In this document: piece by piece, positions 1 through 8,035 of the stretch
Layout of the letters: each line of letters begins with the position of its first letter
How positions within the stretch are numbered: the first letter of the stretch is position 1
Assembly: GCA_027365485.1 (NCBI GenBank)
Contig: DAHXNH010000236.1
Location: forward strand, 1 to 53,653
DNA length: 53,653 nt
Reading direction: 5' to 3'
Source: Clostridiales bacterium
Lineage (GTDB): Bacteria; Bacillota; Sulfobacillia; Sulfobacillales; Sulfobacillaceae
Notes under the pieces: generated by a model
Database searches by the model: none
Told to the model about the DNA's origin: nothing
The model's input: only the letters and a program-made list of their open reading frames with translations
Made by a program: the position numbers and the translations under genes

Positions 1-2
1 TA

Positions 3-77
3 TGGTGGGCACGGGTAGGATCGAACTACCGACCTCTTGAATGTGAGTCAAGCGCTCTACCACTGAGCTACGCGCCC
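3..77 (-). tRNA. tRNA-Val (anticodon CAC)
   Basis: The minus strand folds into a full cloverleaf. The acceptor GGGCGCG pairs with CGTGCCC (one G-T pair), followed by discriminator A and an encoded CCA. The anticodon stem CTTGA/TCAAG encloses the loop CTCACAT, giving anticodon CAC, which reads the valine codon GTG. The T arm carries TTCGATC. It is the last gene of a three-tRNA cluster transcribed toward the left edge of the window. Confidence 0.95.
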
Positions 78-116
78 ATACAAATATTCTACGTTGGTCC
101 CTTCTATGGGTACCCA

Positions 117-191
117 TGGTGGGCCCAGAAGGATTCGAACCTCCGACCAACCGGTTATGAGCCGGCAGCTCTACCGCTGAGCTATGGGCCC
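117..191 (-). tRNA. tRNA with CAT anticodon (Ile2 or elongator Met)
   Basis: The minus strand gives a complete cloverleaf: acceptor GGGCCCA/TGGGCCC, discriminator A, encoded CCA, T loop TTCGAAT, and anticodon loop CTCATAA with anticodon CAT. The first acceptor pair is a true G-C and the anticodon stem lacks three stacked G-C pairs, so it is not the initiator. The stem-loop GGCTCATAACC resembles, from memory, the Bacillus tRNA-Ile2 whose C34 is changed to lysidine by TilS, rather than Bacillus elongator Met (GGTTCATACCC). Sequence alone does not settle Ile2 versus Met. Confidence 0.93.
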
Positions 192-200
192 CAATAAAAA

Positions 201-276
201 TGGCTCCTCGAGCAGGACTCGAACCTGCAACCACCCGGTTAACAGCCGGGTGCTCTACCAATTGAGCTATCGAGGA
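201..276 (-). tRNA. tRNA-Asn (anticodon GTT)
   Basis: The minus strand forms a cloverleaf with acceptor TCCTCGA/TCGAGGA, discriminator G, encoded CCA, D arm TAGCTCAATTGGTAGAGC, T loop TTCGAGT and anticodon stem CCCGG/CCGGG around CTGTTAA. The anticodon GTT reads asparagine codons. It is the first gene of the cluster in transcription order, followed by the CAT tRNA and tRNA-Val. Confidence 0.95.
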
Positions 277-414
277 GTGCCGACGTGGTCTATCTTAACA
301 AAGGCTCTGGCATCGGTCAAGGTGCTAACGAAAAATAAATCGGTGCCGAGCAGTAGGGAATTTCGCCACCCTTGTCGTATTTTAGCAGGGACTAGGATGA
401 ATGGAGGTTTCAGA

Positions 415-1014
415 GTGGCAGGCAAGATTAAAGTCATTGCCGGTGAAATGTTCTCCGGAAAATCGCGAGAATTGTCCCGATTGATAGAGCGTGCTCTAAT
501 TGCGGATTTAGAGGTGGCGGTAGTCTACCCCCACTTCGCCGTGCGCAGTTCACCCCGCGACATCGCTCGCCGAATGTCCGAACTGATAGGGCGCTGGACT
601 CTTCATCCGATTATGGACGGGCGTTCCGATCTCATACATCGCTCCATTCCCGACACTGTAGACGTCATTGCCATCGATGAAGCCCAGTTTTTTAACGCCG
701 ACCTGCCCGCCTGGGCCAGGCGCTGGCGTCACCTGGGCAAAACCGTCGTGCTGGCTGGACTCGATATGGACTACGCAGAACATCCTTTTGGTTGCATGGG
801 GCAGTTGCTTTGCCTAGCGGATGAGGTCATTAAAGTTCATGCGGTCTGCACTATTTGCAAACAACAAGACGCGTTTATTTCGCACCGCCTCACCCCCGAG
901 ACCGATCAGGTCGTCGTTGGGGATACGAACTACACTCCACTATGCATCGATTGCTATGATCGTATTCGAATGTCCCCCGCGAACCACATCGAGGCCCAAC
1001 TTGAAGAAGCGTAA
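415..1014 (+). CDS. tdk: thymidine kinase (type II)
   Basis: Phosphorylates thymidine to dTMP with ATP in the cytoplasmic salvage pathway. The 199-residue product has the P-loop GEMFSGKS (about residues 10-17), the DEAQ motif with the likely catalytic Glu89, the conserved lasso-region GDTNYTPLC, and two CxxC pairs (Cys145/148 and Cys177/180) that bind structural zinc in this family. Length matches the usual 190-200. I chose the GTG at 415 because GGAGG sits seven bases upstream; an in-frame ATG at 397 lies ahead of that ribosome site and is less likely. It is the only plus-strand gene in the left 45 kb and converges with sigF across a 1.1 kb gap. Confidence 0.95.
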   Translation: MAGKIKVIAGEMFSGKSRELSRLIERALIADLEVAVVYPHFAVRSSPRDIARRMSELIGRWTLHPIMDGRSDLIHRSIPDTVDVIAIDEAQFFNADLPAWARRWRHLGKTVVLAGLDMDYAEHPFGCMGQLLCLADEVIKVHAVCTICKQQDAFISHRLTPETDQVVVGDTNYTPLCIDCYDRIRMSPANHIEAQLEEA

Positions 1015-2145
1015 ACTGGACATCAGAAGCACCTCCGGCTCTTGCACAAAGACTGCTATCGACCGTTGAGGTCAGTTCTCGGAGCAAAGCAATTCGCAAT
1101 ATGCGATGACTCAAGATGGGCTTGGTTGTCCTATTTGGGCATCAGTGAGCCAAACCGATAGGCTCGGCATATTTAAACGAATAGCAGTCATTGTGCAAGG
1201 GCCCAAAACAATTCCATCGTCTAGGTGTCGGCAGGCTGCTTGGCGTGCCTAACATCGAGTAGACCGTAAACGGTGGATGGTCGGTAAAAACCCGTCTGTT
1301 GAAACGACGGGAGGTGAATTCTTGAGCGATGGAAACATGGTTGGAAGACCTTCGTGAGCACTCCGGTTCATCGTTCGAGTCATCCAGAACCGAACCCGGA
1401 TGGGCTTGGGTAGCAGCTCAAATAGTGTGGCAAAGCGTAGTTTCCCTGGCTTAAACCTAGCGCCATGGCCCGGCCGCGGCGCTAGGTTGGCATACGCCTC
1501 TCACTAAGCTCGGGGTGAGCCACTGAGGGCAACTTAAAAGAGGCCTCCTTTCCTCTAGCGACCAGGCCAAGTCTATGACGCTATTCGTCACGGCCGCTAA
1601 TTCCAGCCCTACTCGGAGCCAAAGGCGGCCAATAGAGCACATGGGTAAATTTCGGACTCGGAGACAGGCTAGAATATTCACCGTGGAGGTAACGCCACGA
1701 TCTATCGAGCATTCTGGGTGGCCGGAATGCTCGTTCGTGTCCGTGGCTGGGGGTTAGTCTCAGCCGATGAACATCGCCGTTAGCGGTCCGGCCTTTCTTG
1801 GCCGCCCCGCCAACGATCGGGATAAGGCGAGAACGCATAGAGCAATTCTGCCGCGCCTTTTCTACGCTTGCAGTCAACCTCTAGCGCTGATTCACACCCG
1901 GTTCGATGTGGTTCTCGTCCTAGACGAAACCCTGATCGTGCAATATATCGCGAGCCCCATGCAAGATTTCCTGGCCTTAGCCTCATGCATCCGGGTACGG
2001 ATCGAACCGATCGTTGCGAGACGCTCTCGGCCATCGCTGACCGTGATCCATCTGCCAGGGTTGAGCCATCCTGATGACCGGAGAGGTCGCCCTGGCGGGA
2101 GAAGATGAGGATGGCCTACACTCTCTGCCATTCACGGCGTGGCTC
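1015..2145. other. 1.1 kb intergenic region without a recognised gene
   Basis: This stretch lies between the 3' ends of tdk (plus) and sigF (minus). No reading frame on either strand gives a recognisable protein. The longest open stretches are rich in Arg, Pro and Ser with no ribosome site or motif. It contains a perfect 11-bp hairpin (listed separately) and a smaller CCCGTC/GACGGG hairpin around 1291-1311. It may hold decayed sequence; I see no tRNA, rRNA or known structured RNA in it. Confidence 0.6.
1454..1488. repeat. perfect 11-bp inverted repeat (hairpin)
   Basis: AACCTAGCGCC at 1454-1464 and GGCGCTAGGTT at 1478-1488 are exact reverse complements separated by a 13-base GC-rich loop. 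There is no T tract on either side, so a standard rho-independent terminator is not indicated. It stands in the middle of the gene-free gap, far from both flanking stop codons. Confidence 0.6.
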
Positions 2146-2898
2146 TCACTCGTCTCCGTCTTCGAGGGCCAGGCGCAGACGTTCCAACGCTCGCCTTTCC
2201 AATCGTGAAATTTGGACTTGAGAGACCCCCAGATGGGTGGCCACCTCAATTTGGGTCCGGCCTTCTACAAACCTCGCCGTCAAAATAAATTGCTCCCGAC
2301 TCTCCAAACGGTCAAAGGCTTCGTTAAGTGCCAGTTGCTCGACCAAGTCGGCCTCCACTTTGGGGTCGCGCACATTATCTTCGAGCCGTGTGTCGTTGCC
2401 GTTAGCGCTGTCCATGGGCTGGTTCAGCGACGAAATTGGCCGCGCTGCCTCCATGGCCTCCGTAATGTCGCCAATATCAATGGCCAAGTCGGCAGCGATC
2501 TCCATCGCGCTAGGCTCGTGGCCAAGGCTCTGAGATAATCGGAGTCTGGCCTGATCCACCTTCATACCTAATTCACGTAACGATCGAGCCACCCGGATGG
2601 GTTGGTCATCACGCAGAAACCTTCGAATCTCACCCATAATCAACGGCACCGCGTAAGTCGAAAATTTTAATCCGCGCTCAACATCAAATCTGTCAATCGC
2701 TTTCAATAGGCCGATGGATCCGACTTGAAACAGATCGTCAGAATCATATCCACGTCCTTGGAACCGGTGGACGATATGCCAAATCAGGTTCCAATGACGC
2801 TCGACCAAGTCTTCGCGAGCCCTTTCGTCACCCGCTTGCGCCCTTTGATACAGGGATGGTTCTTCGGTCGCCCGGTCCCATTCCTCATCACTGGGCAT
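2146..2898 (-). CDS. sigF: RNA polymerase sporulation sigma factor F
   Basis: Forespore-specific sigma-70 family factor active after asymmetric division. The 250-residue product (about 255 in Bacillus) has region 2 with YDSDDLFQVGSIGLLKAIDRFD and FSTYAVPLIMGEIRRFLRD for -10 recognition and core binding, then regions 3 and 4 ending in a helix-turn-helix (THLGVSQVQISRLERRALER). It is the third gene of spoIIAA-spoIIAB-sigF; its start overlaps the end of spoIIAB, implying coupled translation with its inhibitor. Gene context separates it from the similar sigma G and sigma B. In many relatives spoVA genes follow; here none do. Confidence 0.97.
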   Translation of the reverse strand: MPSDEEWDRATEEPSLYQRAQAGDERAREDLVERHWNLIWHIVHRFQGRGYDSDDLFQVGSIGLLKAIDRFDVERGLKFSTYAVPLIMGEIRRFLRDDQPIRVARSLRELGMKVDQARLRLSQSLGHEPSAMEIAADLAIDIGDITEAMEAARPISSLNQPMDSANGNDTRLEDNVRDPKVEADLVEQLALNEAFDRLESREQFILTARFVEGRTQIEVATHLGVSQVQISRLERRALERLRLALEDGDE

Positions 2899-3328
2899 CG
2901 CCGGTCAGTGCCTCCTCAGCCACGGCCCGAGTCATTTCAACTCGGGTTCCGTGACCCATGTGCGAACGCACCGTGACTTGGTCCATAAAGGACTCCATAA
3001 ATACGAAGCCCAGCCCCATACGTTCAGGATCTGACGAGAATTCCGGTTGACGGGCTTGAGCGACATCGGCAATGCCCACCCCCCAATCCTCGACCGCGAT
3101 AGCCAACTCCTTGCCCTCAATTTTGCAGTCCATAGCAATCCATCCGTCTTGACGACCAGAATAGCCATGAATAATGGCGTTAGACACCGCTTCCGAGACC
3201 GCCACCTTGATCTCCTCAATCGCACTTAATGAAAATCCTGCTTGTGCGGCCATCTGCGCCGCCATAAGCCGTCCTAAGACCAAATTATCCGCCATGGACA
3301 CAAATCGCATTTCCACTTGATTAGCCAT
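2888..3328 (-). CDS. spoIIAB: anti-sigma F factor, serine kinase
   Basis: Binds and blocks sigma F and phosphorylates SpoIIAA. The 146-residue length equals the Bacillus protein. GHKL ATPase motifs are visible: N box EAVSNAIIHGY, G1 box DWGVGIAD, and G2-like GLGFVFMESF. The ATG at 3328 is preceded by AAGGAG at good spacing; an in-frame GTG at 3352 would overlap spoIIAA by four bases but has no comparable ribosome site. It overlaps sigF by 11 bases. Confidence 0.97.
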   Translation of the reverse strand: MANQVEMRFVSMADNLVLGRLMAAQMAAQAGFSLSAIEEIKVAVSEAVSNAIIHGYSGRQDGWIAMDCKIEGKELAIAVEDWGVGIADVAQARQPEFSSDPERMGLGFVFMESFMDQVTVRSHMGHGTRVEMTRAVAEEALTGDAQ

Positions 3329-3348
3329 GTCCGCTCCTTCCCTGGATA

Positions 3349-3687
3349 TCACGAATCACGGACCGAAGATTTCAGACCCGAGTAGGCCACCGGAATCAAT
3401 GAGGGAATGCCAGCAATTTCTAAGACAACCCGTACCCCGGGACGAACTGCCACTAGGCTTAGGCGCCGGCCTTGGCGGCTTAACCGCCGATACCGGCCCA
3501 AGATGACTCCAAGACCCGAGCTATCGATAAAATTCACCTCGCCTAAATCCAATGCTACCTCATCTTGAGGATAACGATTTAAGAGATCGTCTAACGCCTG
3601 AGCCAAGGCGTCTGCAGTGGTTAAATCCAAATCACCGTTCAATCCGAGCAGCAAACGGTTCCCGTCGAGCATGTGAATGATTGTCAT
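3349..3687 (-). CDS. spoIIAA: anti-anti-sigma factor SpoIIAA
   Basis: STAS-domain protein that, when unphosphorylated, pulls SpoIIAB off sigma F. The 112 residues include the hallmark DSSGLGVILGRYR; Ser57 in this motif is the expected phosphorylation site, reset by SpoIIE elsewhere in the genome. First gene of the spoIIA operon, 21 bases before spoIIAB. I could not find a convincing sigma-H promoter in the 96 bases upstream; transcription may come from its own unseen promoter or read through from the DksA-like gene. Confidence 0.97.
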   Translation of the reverse strand: MTIIHMLDGNRLLLGLNGDLDLTTADALAQALDDLLNRYPQDEVALDLGEVNFIDSSGLGVILGRYRRLSRQGRRLSLVAVRPGVRVVLEIAGIPSLIPVAYSGLKSSVRDS

Positions 3688-3783
3688 GGCCGCCCTTTCT
3701 CAACCCTCTAAGGTGGTGTGGGACAAATTCATCATACCCTCGAGCGGATGAAAAAAAAGACGATTGATATCCAATGCCGCAAT

Positions 3784-4449
3784 TCAATATTCGTCAGGGT
3801 CTGCCTCCACTCGCCACGCTTCGCCCGGAGGGAGAATCTGGACGCGATCCAAAATGGCTTCCCCATTTTTGTCGATCAGGGTATCGACCATCTCCACAGA
3901 TCCTTCGCGGTCGTGCGACCCGCTCATGGCCAACTCTCCATCGACCGCTGAGGGGTCGTCTTGGGGAGAATTGGAGGTTCCCCACTCGGCCAAATCCTGC
4001 CAAATATCCTCGCCGGTAGCTTCGACCGGATCGTGCGCTGCACCGACTCTGCCAAAAGGCATGGGAATGACAGGCGATTTTGCAGAGCGCGACACACCAG
4101 TTTCGAGGCGGGATTGGCAGGCTACGCAATAAATCGTTTCAGGAGTCGCTTGCAATCGTTCGACGGCAATCGGACGCTGACATCGATCACAGATTCCGTA
4201 GCTGCCTTCGTTATATTTCGTCTCGGCTCGGTCCAACTGAGCCAAACGCTCCTCCAGTCGCAGCAGCATGCCCATGTCGATCTCTCGAGCCAAAGTCTGG
4301 CTGGCGAGATCGGCCGGGTGATTGTCGTAAGCACTCAACTCTGCAATATCCTCAGCCTCGCTGGCTCGAGACATCCGCTCGGCCATTGGCGCCATGAGCT
4401 CTTTAAGCCGCCGTTTCGCACTCTGAAGTGGTTCTCTAGGATCGAACAT
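3784..4449 (-). CDS. DksA/TraR-type C4 zinc-finger protein (YteA-like)
   Basis: 221-residue protein. Residues 1-80 are helical and charged. A DksA/TraR zinc finger follows with the four cysteines in YGICDRCQRPI and IYCVACQ. The C-terminal 100 residues are acidic and unassigned. Bacillota homologues of this layout (YteA, YocK) are linked to sporulation or stress, and the position between dacF and spoIIAA fits a sporulation role. True DksA acts on RNA polymerase through an acidic coiled-coil tip; whether this protein does is unknown. It starts 17 bases after dacF and is probably cotranscribed with it. Confidence 0.8.
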   Translation of the reverse strand: MFDPREPLQSAKRRLKELMAPMAERMSRASEAEDIAELSAYDNHPADLASQTLAREIDMGMLLRLEERLAQLDRAETKYNEGSYGICDRCQRPIAVERLQATPETIYCVACQSRLETGVSRSAKSPVIPMPFGRVGAAHDPVEATGEDIWQDLAEWGTSNSPQDDPSAVDGELAMSGSHDREGSVEMVDTLIDKNGEAILDRVQILPPGEAWRVEADPDEY

Positions 4450-4466
4450 TGGGCTTTACCTCCAGG

Positions 4467-5636
4467 TTATCCGACAAGTTTAATGAGATAATGCCAGACG
4501 CGGCCAGGAAGACGAGATTTAGCTACCGTTTCCTGGGCGTACAGTGCGTGTTGATCCACACGTGTGGCCCCTTGGTAGATACCAACAGTACCCACCACCT
4601 GTCCCCTCGTGACAGGTGCCTCCAAGTGGTTCTGAAGTTCGACGCGCACTCTGATTCCGGATCCCGGTGCTCGCGCCACCGTAACCGCCAGACCCTTGGG
4701 AATGACCGCTTCGACTGTCGGAGCCACTCCGTGGTGCACCGCCACCGCCCCCACAGACTGGTTCGGTCGGACAATTTGAAGCGTTTGAAAGTGCGCAAAT
4801 CCCCACGACATCAGCAAAGCGGCATCCTTAAACCGCACCGATGAGCTGGGTGCTCCTAAAATCACGGCCGCAAGGCGCATCGTACCGCGATGGGCACTAG
4901 CCACCATGCAAAATCCCGCCTGACTGGTATATCCCGTCTTGATCCCATCTGTCCCAGGATATTGCCGGAGAAGGCGATTGTGGTTGATGAGCCACAATCT
5001 GCCGCCCCTTCCGTCCCGCACGGAGCGGTCTTCCCACATCGCAGTATAGTGCAGAAGAAGCGGCAATCGGACGGCCGCACGGGCCAAGGTCGCCATATCC
5101 TCTGCGGTCGTATAATGATCGGCAAGATGCAACCCGTGAGGATTGGAGAAGTGGGTGTGATCCATGCCGAGTTGGGCCGCGGTCCGATTCATCTCCGCCA
5201 CGAACGAAGGCTCACTGCCGGCCAGAAATTCTGCCAAAGCGTAGGCGGCGTCATTGGCGGAGGCGATCGCTACTCCCCGAATCAGATGGTCTACGCTTAG
5301 ATGTTCTCCCGGCCTCAGCCAAATCTGCGACCCATTGACTCGAGAGGCGTCTTCCGAAATCAAGACAGGCTCATTGAGTTGGACTTTTCGTTGCTCCACA
5401 GCCTTAAGCGCTATATAAAGAGTCATGATTTTAGTCAACGAGGCCATGGGTAATTGTTCGCGCGCGTGTACACTAAAAAGGACCTTGCCGGAGCTGACGT
5501 CGATTAATTCGGCGGCTTTGGCCCGCACCTCTGGCGGGTTCGGCGGTGCAGCAGCAAAAAGTTGGGGACCTGCACACATCCCCAGAAATAGACCGGCTAA
5601 AATACCTCTGGCTTTGACGGCATATGATTCGAGCAC
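4467..5636 (-). CDS. dacF: D-alanyl-D-alanine carboxypeptidase (DacF-type)
   Basis: Low-molecular-weight penicillin-binding protein that trims the terminal D-alanine of peptidoglycan stem peptides, outside the membrane. It has an N-terminal hydrophobic signal segment (about residues 8-30) and the three active-site motifs S66-L-T-K69, S126-A-N128 and K233-T-G. The 389-residue length and the C-terminal beta domain fit the S11 peptidase family. The GTG start is preceded by GGGGGAGG. Placement directly ahead of spoIIA matches Bacillus dacF, which is sigma-F dependent, and a sigma-F-like site lies upstream (5669-5698). Confidence 0.93.
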   Translation of the reverse strand: MLESYAVKARGILAGLFLGMCAGPQLFAAAPPNPPEVRAKAAELIDVSSGKVLFSVHAREQLPMASLTKIMTLYIALKAVEQRKVQLNEPVLISEDASRVNGSQIWLRPGEHLSVDHLIRGVAIASANDAAYALAEFLAGSEPSFVAEMNRTAAQLGMDHTHFSNPHGLHLADHYTTAEDMATLARAAVRLPLLLHYTAMWEDRSVRDGRGGRLWLINHNRLLRQYPGTDGIKTGYTSQAGFCMVASAHRGTMRLAAVILGAPSSSVRFKDAALLMSWGFAHFQTLQIVRPNQSVGAVAVHHGVAPTVEAVIPKGLAVTVARAPGSGIRVRVELQNHLEAPVTRGQVVGTVGIYQGATRVDQHALYAQETVAKSRLPGRVWHYLIKLVG

Positions 5637-5668
5637 TCGACGCCCTCCCCCTTGCTAGCTGACCTGCC

Positions 5669-5698
5669 TAGTGTGGTCGCCGAGGGTGGTCTTCATAC
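5669..5698 (-). promoter_or_regulatory. putative sigma-F promoter of dacF
   Basis: On the minus strand GTATG (-35; consensus GywTA, four of five) is followed after 15 bases by GACCACACTA, which fits most of the sigma-F -10 pattern GgnrAnAnTw. It ends 32 bases before the dacF start codon. Pattern fit only; the consensus is loose. Confidence 0.45.
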
Positions 5699-5765
5699 GG
5701 CATGCAATCCACTGCCCTTTCAACGCACCCATCGAGCGCGATGCGAAAACGGGTCAGTCTGAGGG

Positions 5766-6662
5766 CTAGGCACGGGGGTGATGAGCGTCATACTGGGGAC
5801 GAAGCCTTTGCCGACTCACATGCGTATAGATCTGGGTCGTGGCAATATCCTGATGCCCTAGCATTTCTTGCACGGAACGCAGGTCCGCCCCATTTTCCAA
5901 TAAATGGGTAGCAAAGGAGTGACGCAGAGCGTGAGGATAGACTGCACCTTCGATTCCGGCTGAATCCGCCCGAGATTTCAGGATTTTCCAAAATCCCTGA
6001 CGAGTCAGTGGACCGCCACGATGGTTTAAGAAGAGAAAGGCTTGGCTGCGCGCACTGACGAGCTTATCGCGAGCGCGGTCGACATAGGCCGAAACCGCTT
6101 GAATAGCCGGCCGGCCCAAGGGTACATAACGTTCTTTAGAGCCCTTGCCTACGCACCGAACTCGGGGAGGATCGGTCCACCAATCATTAATTTTGAGGCT
6201 AATCAACTCACTGACCCGAAGACCCGCCCCGTACACGACTTCCAACATCGCGCGATCTCGAAGACCGATCGGGGTATCGACGGCAATGCTATTCAAAAGC
6301 TCCTCAATGGCTTGGACCTGGAGTACATCCGGCAATGAGCGCTCTACGCTGCCAATTTCCAAGCCTTCTGTGGGATCAAACGTCTCTTCGCTGACGGTCC
6401 TGAGGTAAGCAAAATAAGAGCGTATGGAAGCTAATCTCCGACGCACCGTCGTGTCTCTTTTGCCCATCTCGGCTTCGTGCGCTAAAAAATCAATGACGGT
6501 TTCGCGACGGTCCCACGCTAAGCCAAGCGTTTGCGCATAGCCCAGGTAAATCAGCAGATCCCGTCGATAGGCGTCTACCGAGTTCGATGATAAGTTGCGT
6601 TCCATTCGAAGATGGTAAAGATATTGATCAAACCCTGCCTCGGCCCCGGTATCCAGCGACAT
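5766..6662 (-). CDS. xerD: site-specific tyrosine recombinase XerD
   Basis: Resolves chromosome dimers at dif, normally with XerC. The 298-residue length is the standard one. It has an N-terminal SAM-like core-binding domain (residues 8-95) and a catalytic domain with R149 (GAGLR), K173 (GKGSK), H244 and R247 (HALRH), H270 and the nucleophile Y279 (QIYTHVS). The ATG at 6662 has GAGGAG upstream and gives the canonical length; the frame stays open to 6752. XerD rather than XerC is inferred from position near dacF-spoIIA, as for ripX in Bacillus. Confidence 0.92.
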   Translation of the reverse strand: MSLDTGAEAGFDQYLYHLRMERNLSSNSVDAYRRDLLIYLGYAQTLGLAWDRRETVIDFLAHEAEMGKRDTTVRRRLASIRSYFAYLRTVSEETFDPTEGLEIGSVERSLPDVLQVQAIEELLNSIAVDTPIGLRDRAMLEVVYGAGLRVSELISLKINDWWTDPPRVRCVGKGSKERYVPLGRPAIQAVSAYVDRARDKLVSARSQAFLFLNHRGGPLTRQGFWKILKSRADSAGIEGAVYPHALRHSFATHLLENGADLRSVQEMLGHQDIATTQIYTHVSRQRLRPQYDAHHPRA

Positions 6663-6732
6663 TGCGCAACCATCTCCTCGCAGACAGATTCGGGATAATC
6701 GCCAAGACTCCTGCCGATCTCTACCTCCCCAC

Positions 6733-6771
6733 AAAAAAGAACAGGGAGTCATGAATGCTCTCCTGCTCTTT
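6733..6771 (-). terminator. rho-independent terminator after ald
   Basis: On the minus strand AAAGAGCAGG pairs with CCTGTTCTTT (ten pairs, one G-U), followed by a run of six T. It starts 29 bases past the ald stop codon and should separate ald from xerD. Confidence 0.75.
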
Positions 6772-6799
6772 GGGCTCTAAGCCGGGGTGGGGCATTTTC

Positions 6800-7924
6800 C
6801 TAGCTTAAAAGGCTCGCCACCGCGTGGTACGGCAGATGGTGAGCCTCGGCCACGGCTTGAAACGTGATCTTGCCTTGGCAAACATTAAGACCCCGCGCCA
6901 ACGCTGAATCCTGGCGCAGAGCGTTAACCGCACCTAAACCCGCCAAGCTGCGGATATAGGGCAGCGTCGCGTTAGTCAAGGCTTGGGTTGAGGTTCGAGC
7001 CACCGCCCCAGGCATGTTGGCGACGGCATAGTGAACGACTCCAAATTTTTCGTACGTCGGATTGGAATGCGTCGTAATTCTATCGATGGTGGCAATCGAT
7101 CCGCCTTGGTCGATCGCCACGTCGACGATAACCGCGCCTTTGGGCATGGCCTGCACCATCGCTTGGCTGACCAATTGGGGGGCTCGAGCGCCCGGAATGA
7201 GAACCGCTCCGACCACTAAGTCGGCGTCAAGGAGCGCTTGGGCAATATGATATTCATTTGACATCAACGTATGCACTCGGCCTTGAAACAAATCGTCGAG
7301 CTCACGAATTCTCACGGGGTTGACTTCCACAAGGGTCACTTCTGCGCCTAATCCCAAGGCAATCCGAGCAGCATTCAGACCGACGACACCGCCACCGATA
7401 ATCACCACCCGTCCGGGTAGCACGCCGGGAGCGCCCGACAATAAAACCCCTCGACCTCCGTGGGTGTTTTCTAGCAATTGAGCGCCAATCTGACTTGCCA
7501 TACGCCCAGCAATTTCACTCATCGGGACGAGCAGAGGAAGGCTTCCGTTGGGGGTCTGCACGGTCTCATAGGCGATGGCGGTCACCCCCGATTGTTGTAG
7601 AGCCCGAGTCAGTTCCAGTTCTGGAGCTAAATGAAGATAGGTAAAGAGCACCAAGTTTTCCCGGAAAAAGCGATACTCTGTCGGCAAGGGTTCTTTGACT
7701 TTAACGATCATGTCTGCGCTGTTCCAGACCTCACTTGGAGTGTCTTTGACGCGTGCCCCTGCTTGGACGTAGTCCTCGTCGCTAAATCCGCTTTGAACGC
7801 CGGCGCTGCTTTCGATAATCACCTGATGCTCCTCGCGCACCAAGGCGAGCACGCCGGCCGGAGTCAAGGCCACTCGATTTTCATCCGCTTTGACCTCTTT
7901 GGGTACGCCCACACGCACGTCCAT
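6800..7924 (-). CDS. ald: alanine dehydrogenase
   Basis: NAD-dependent interconversion of L-alanine with pyruvate and ammonia; in Bacillus it is needed for normal sporulation. The 374-residue product starts with the family signature VGVPKEVKADENRVALTP, and has the Rossmann dinucleotide motif VIIGGGVVGLNAARIALGLGAEVTLVEVN near residues 172-200 and the conserved DVAIDQGGS and ANMPGAVARTST segments. Length matches the family (about 370-378). Monocistronic by the look of the terminator after it and the 111-base gap before it. Confidence 0.96.
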   Translation of the reverse strand: MDVRVGVPKEVKADENRVALTPAGVLALVREEHQVIIESSAGVQSGFSDEDYVQAGARVKDTPSEVWNSADMIVKVKEPLPTEYRFFRENLVLFTYLHLAPELELTRALQQSGVTAIAYETVQTPNGSLPLLVPMSEIAGRMASQIGAQLLENTHGGRGVLLSGAPGVLPGRVVIIGGGVVGLNAARIALGLGAEVTLVEVNPVRIRELDDLFQGRVHTLMSNEYHIAQALLDADLVVGAVLIPGARAPQLVSQAMVQAMPKGAVIVDVAIDQGGSIATIDRITTHSNPTYEKFGVVHYAVANMPGAVARTSTQALTNATLPYIRSLAGLGAVNALRQDSALARGLNVCQGKITFQAVAEAHHLPYHAVASLLS

Positions 7925-8035
7925 AACCCCTTTCCAACCTCTGTTAGATGTCTATACCAGATGCCTCCTGATCATAACATAGCCGACAGCCTGGTTTGCT
8001 TAAAGCATGTCCCATCCATCCTGTCGCCATAAGAA

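Noticed and set aside
184-414. Long N-terminal extension of tdk reaching into the tRNA genes
   Set aside because: It translates two tRNA genes and lacks a ribosome site; the GTG at 415 with GGAGG gives the standard length.
1280-1330. CCCGTC/GACGGG hairpin taken as an insertion-sequence right end or ribozyme
   Set aside because: Too short, no transposase or conserved core nearby; kept only as part of the gap description.
1767-2108. 113-codon plus frame in the tdk-sigF gap
   Set aside because: Arg/Pro-rich, no ribosome site, no domain; opposing frames of similar length exist at the same place.
3688-3783. Sigma-H promoter before spoIIAA
   Set aside because: GATGAATTT resembles a -10, but no AGGA-type -35 lies at the required distance.
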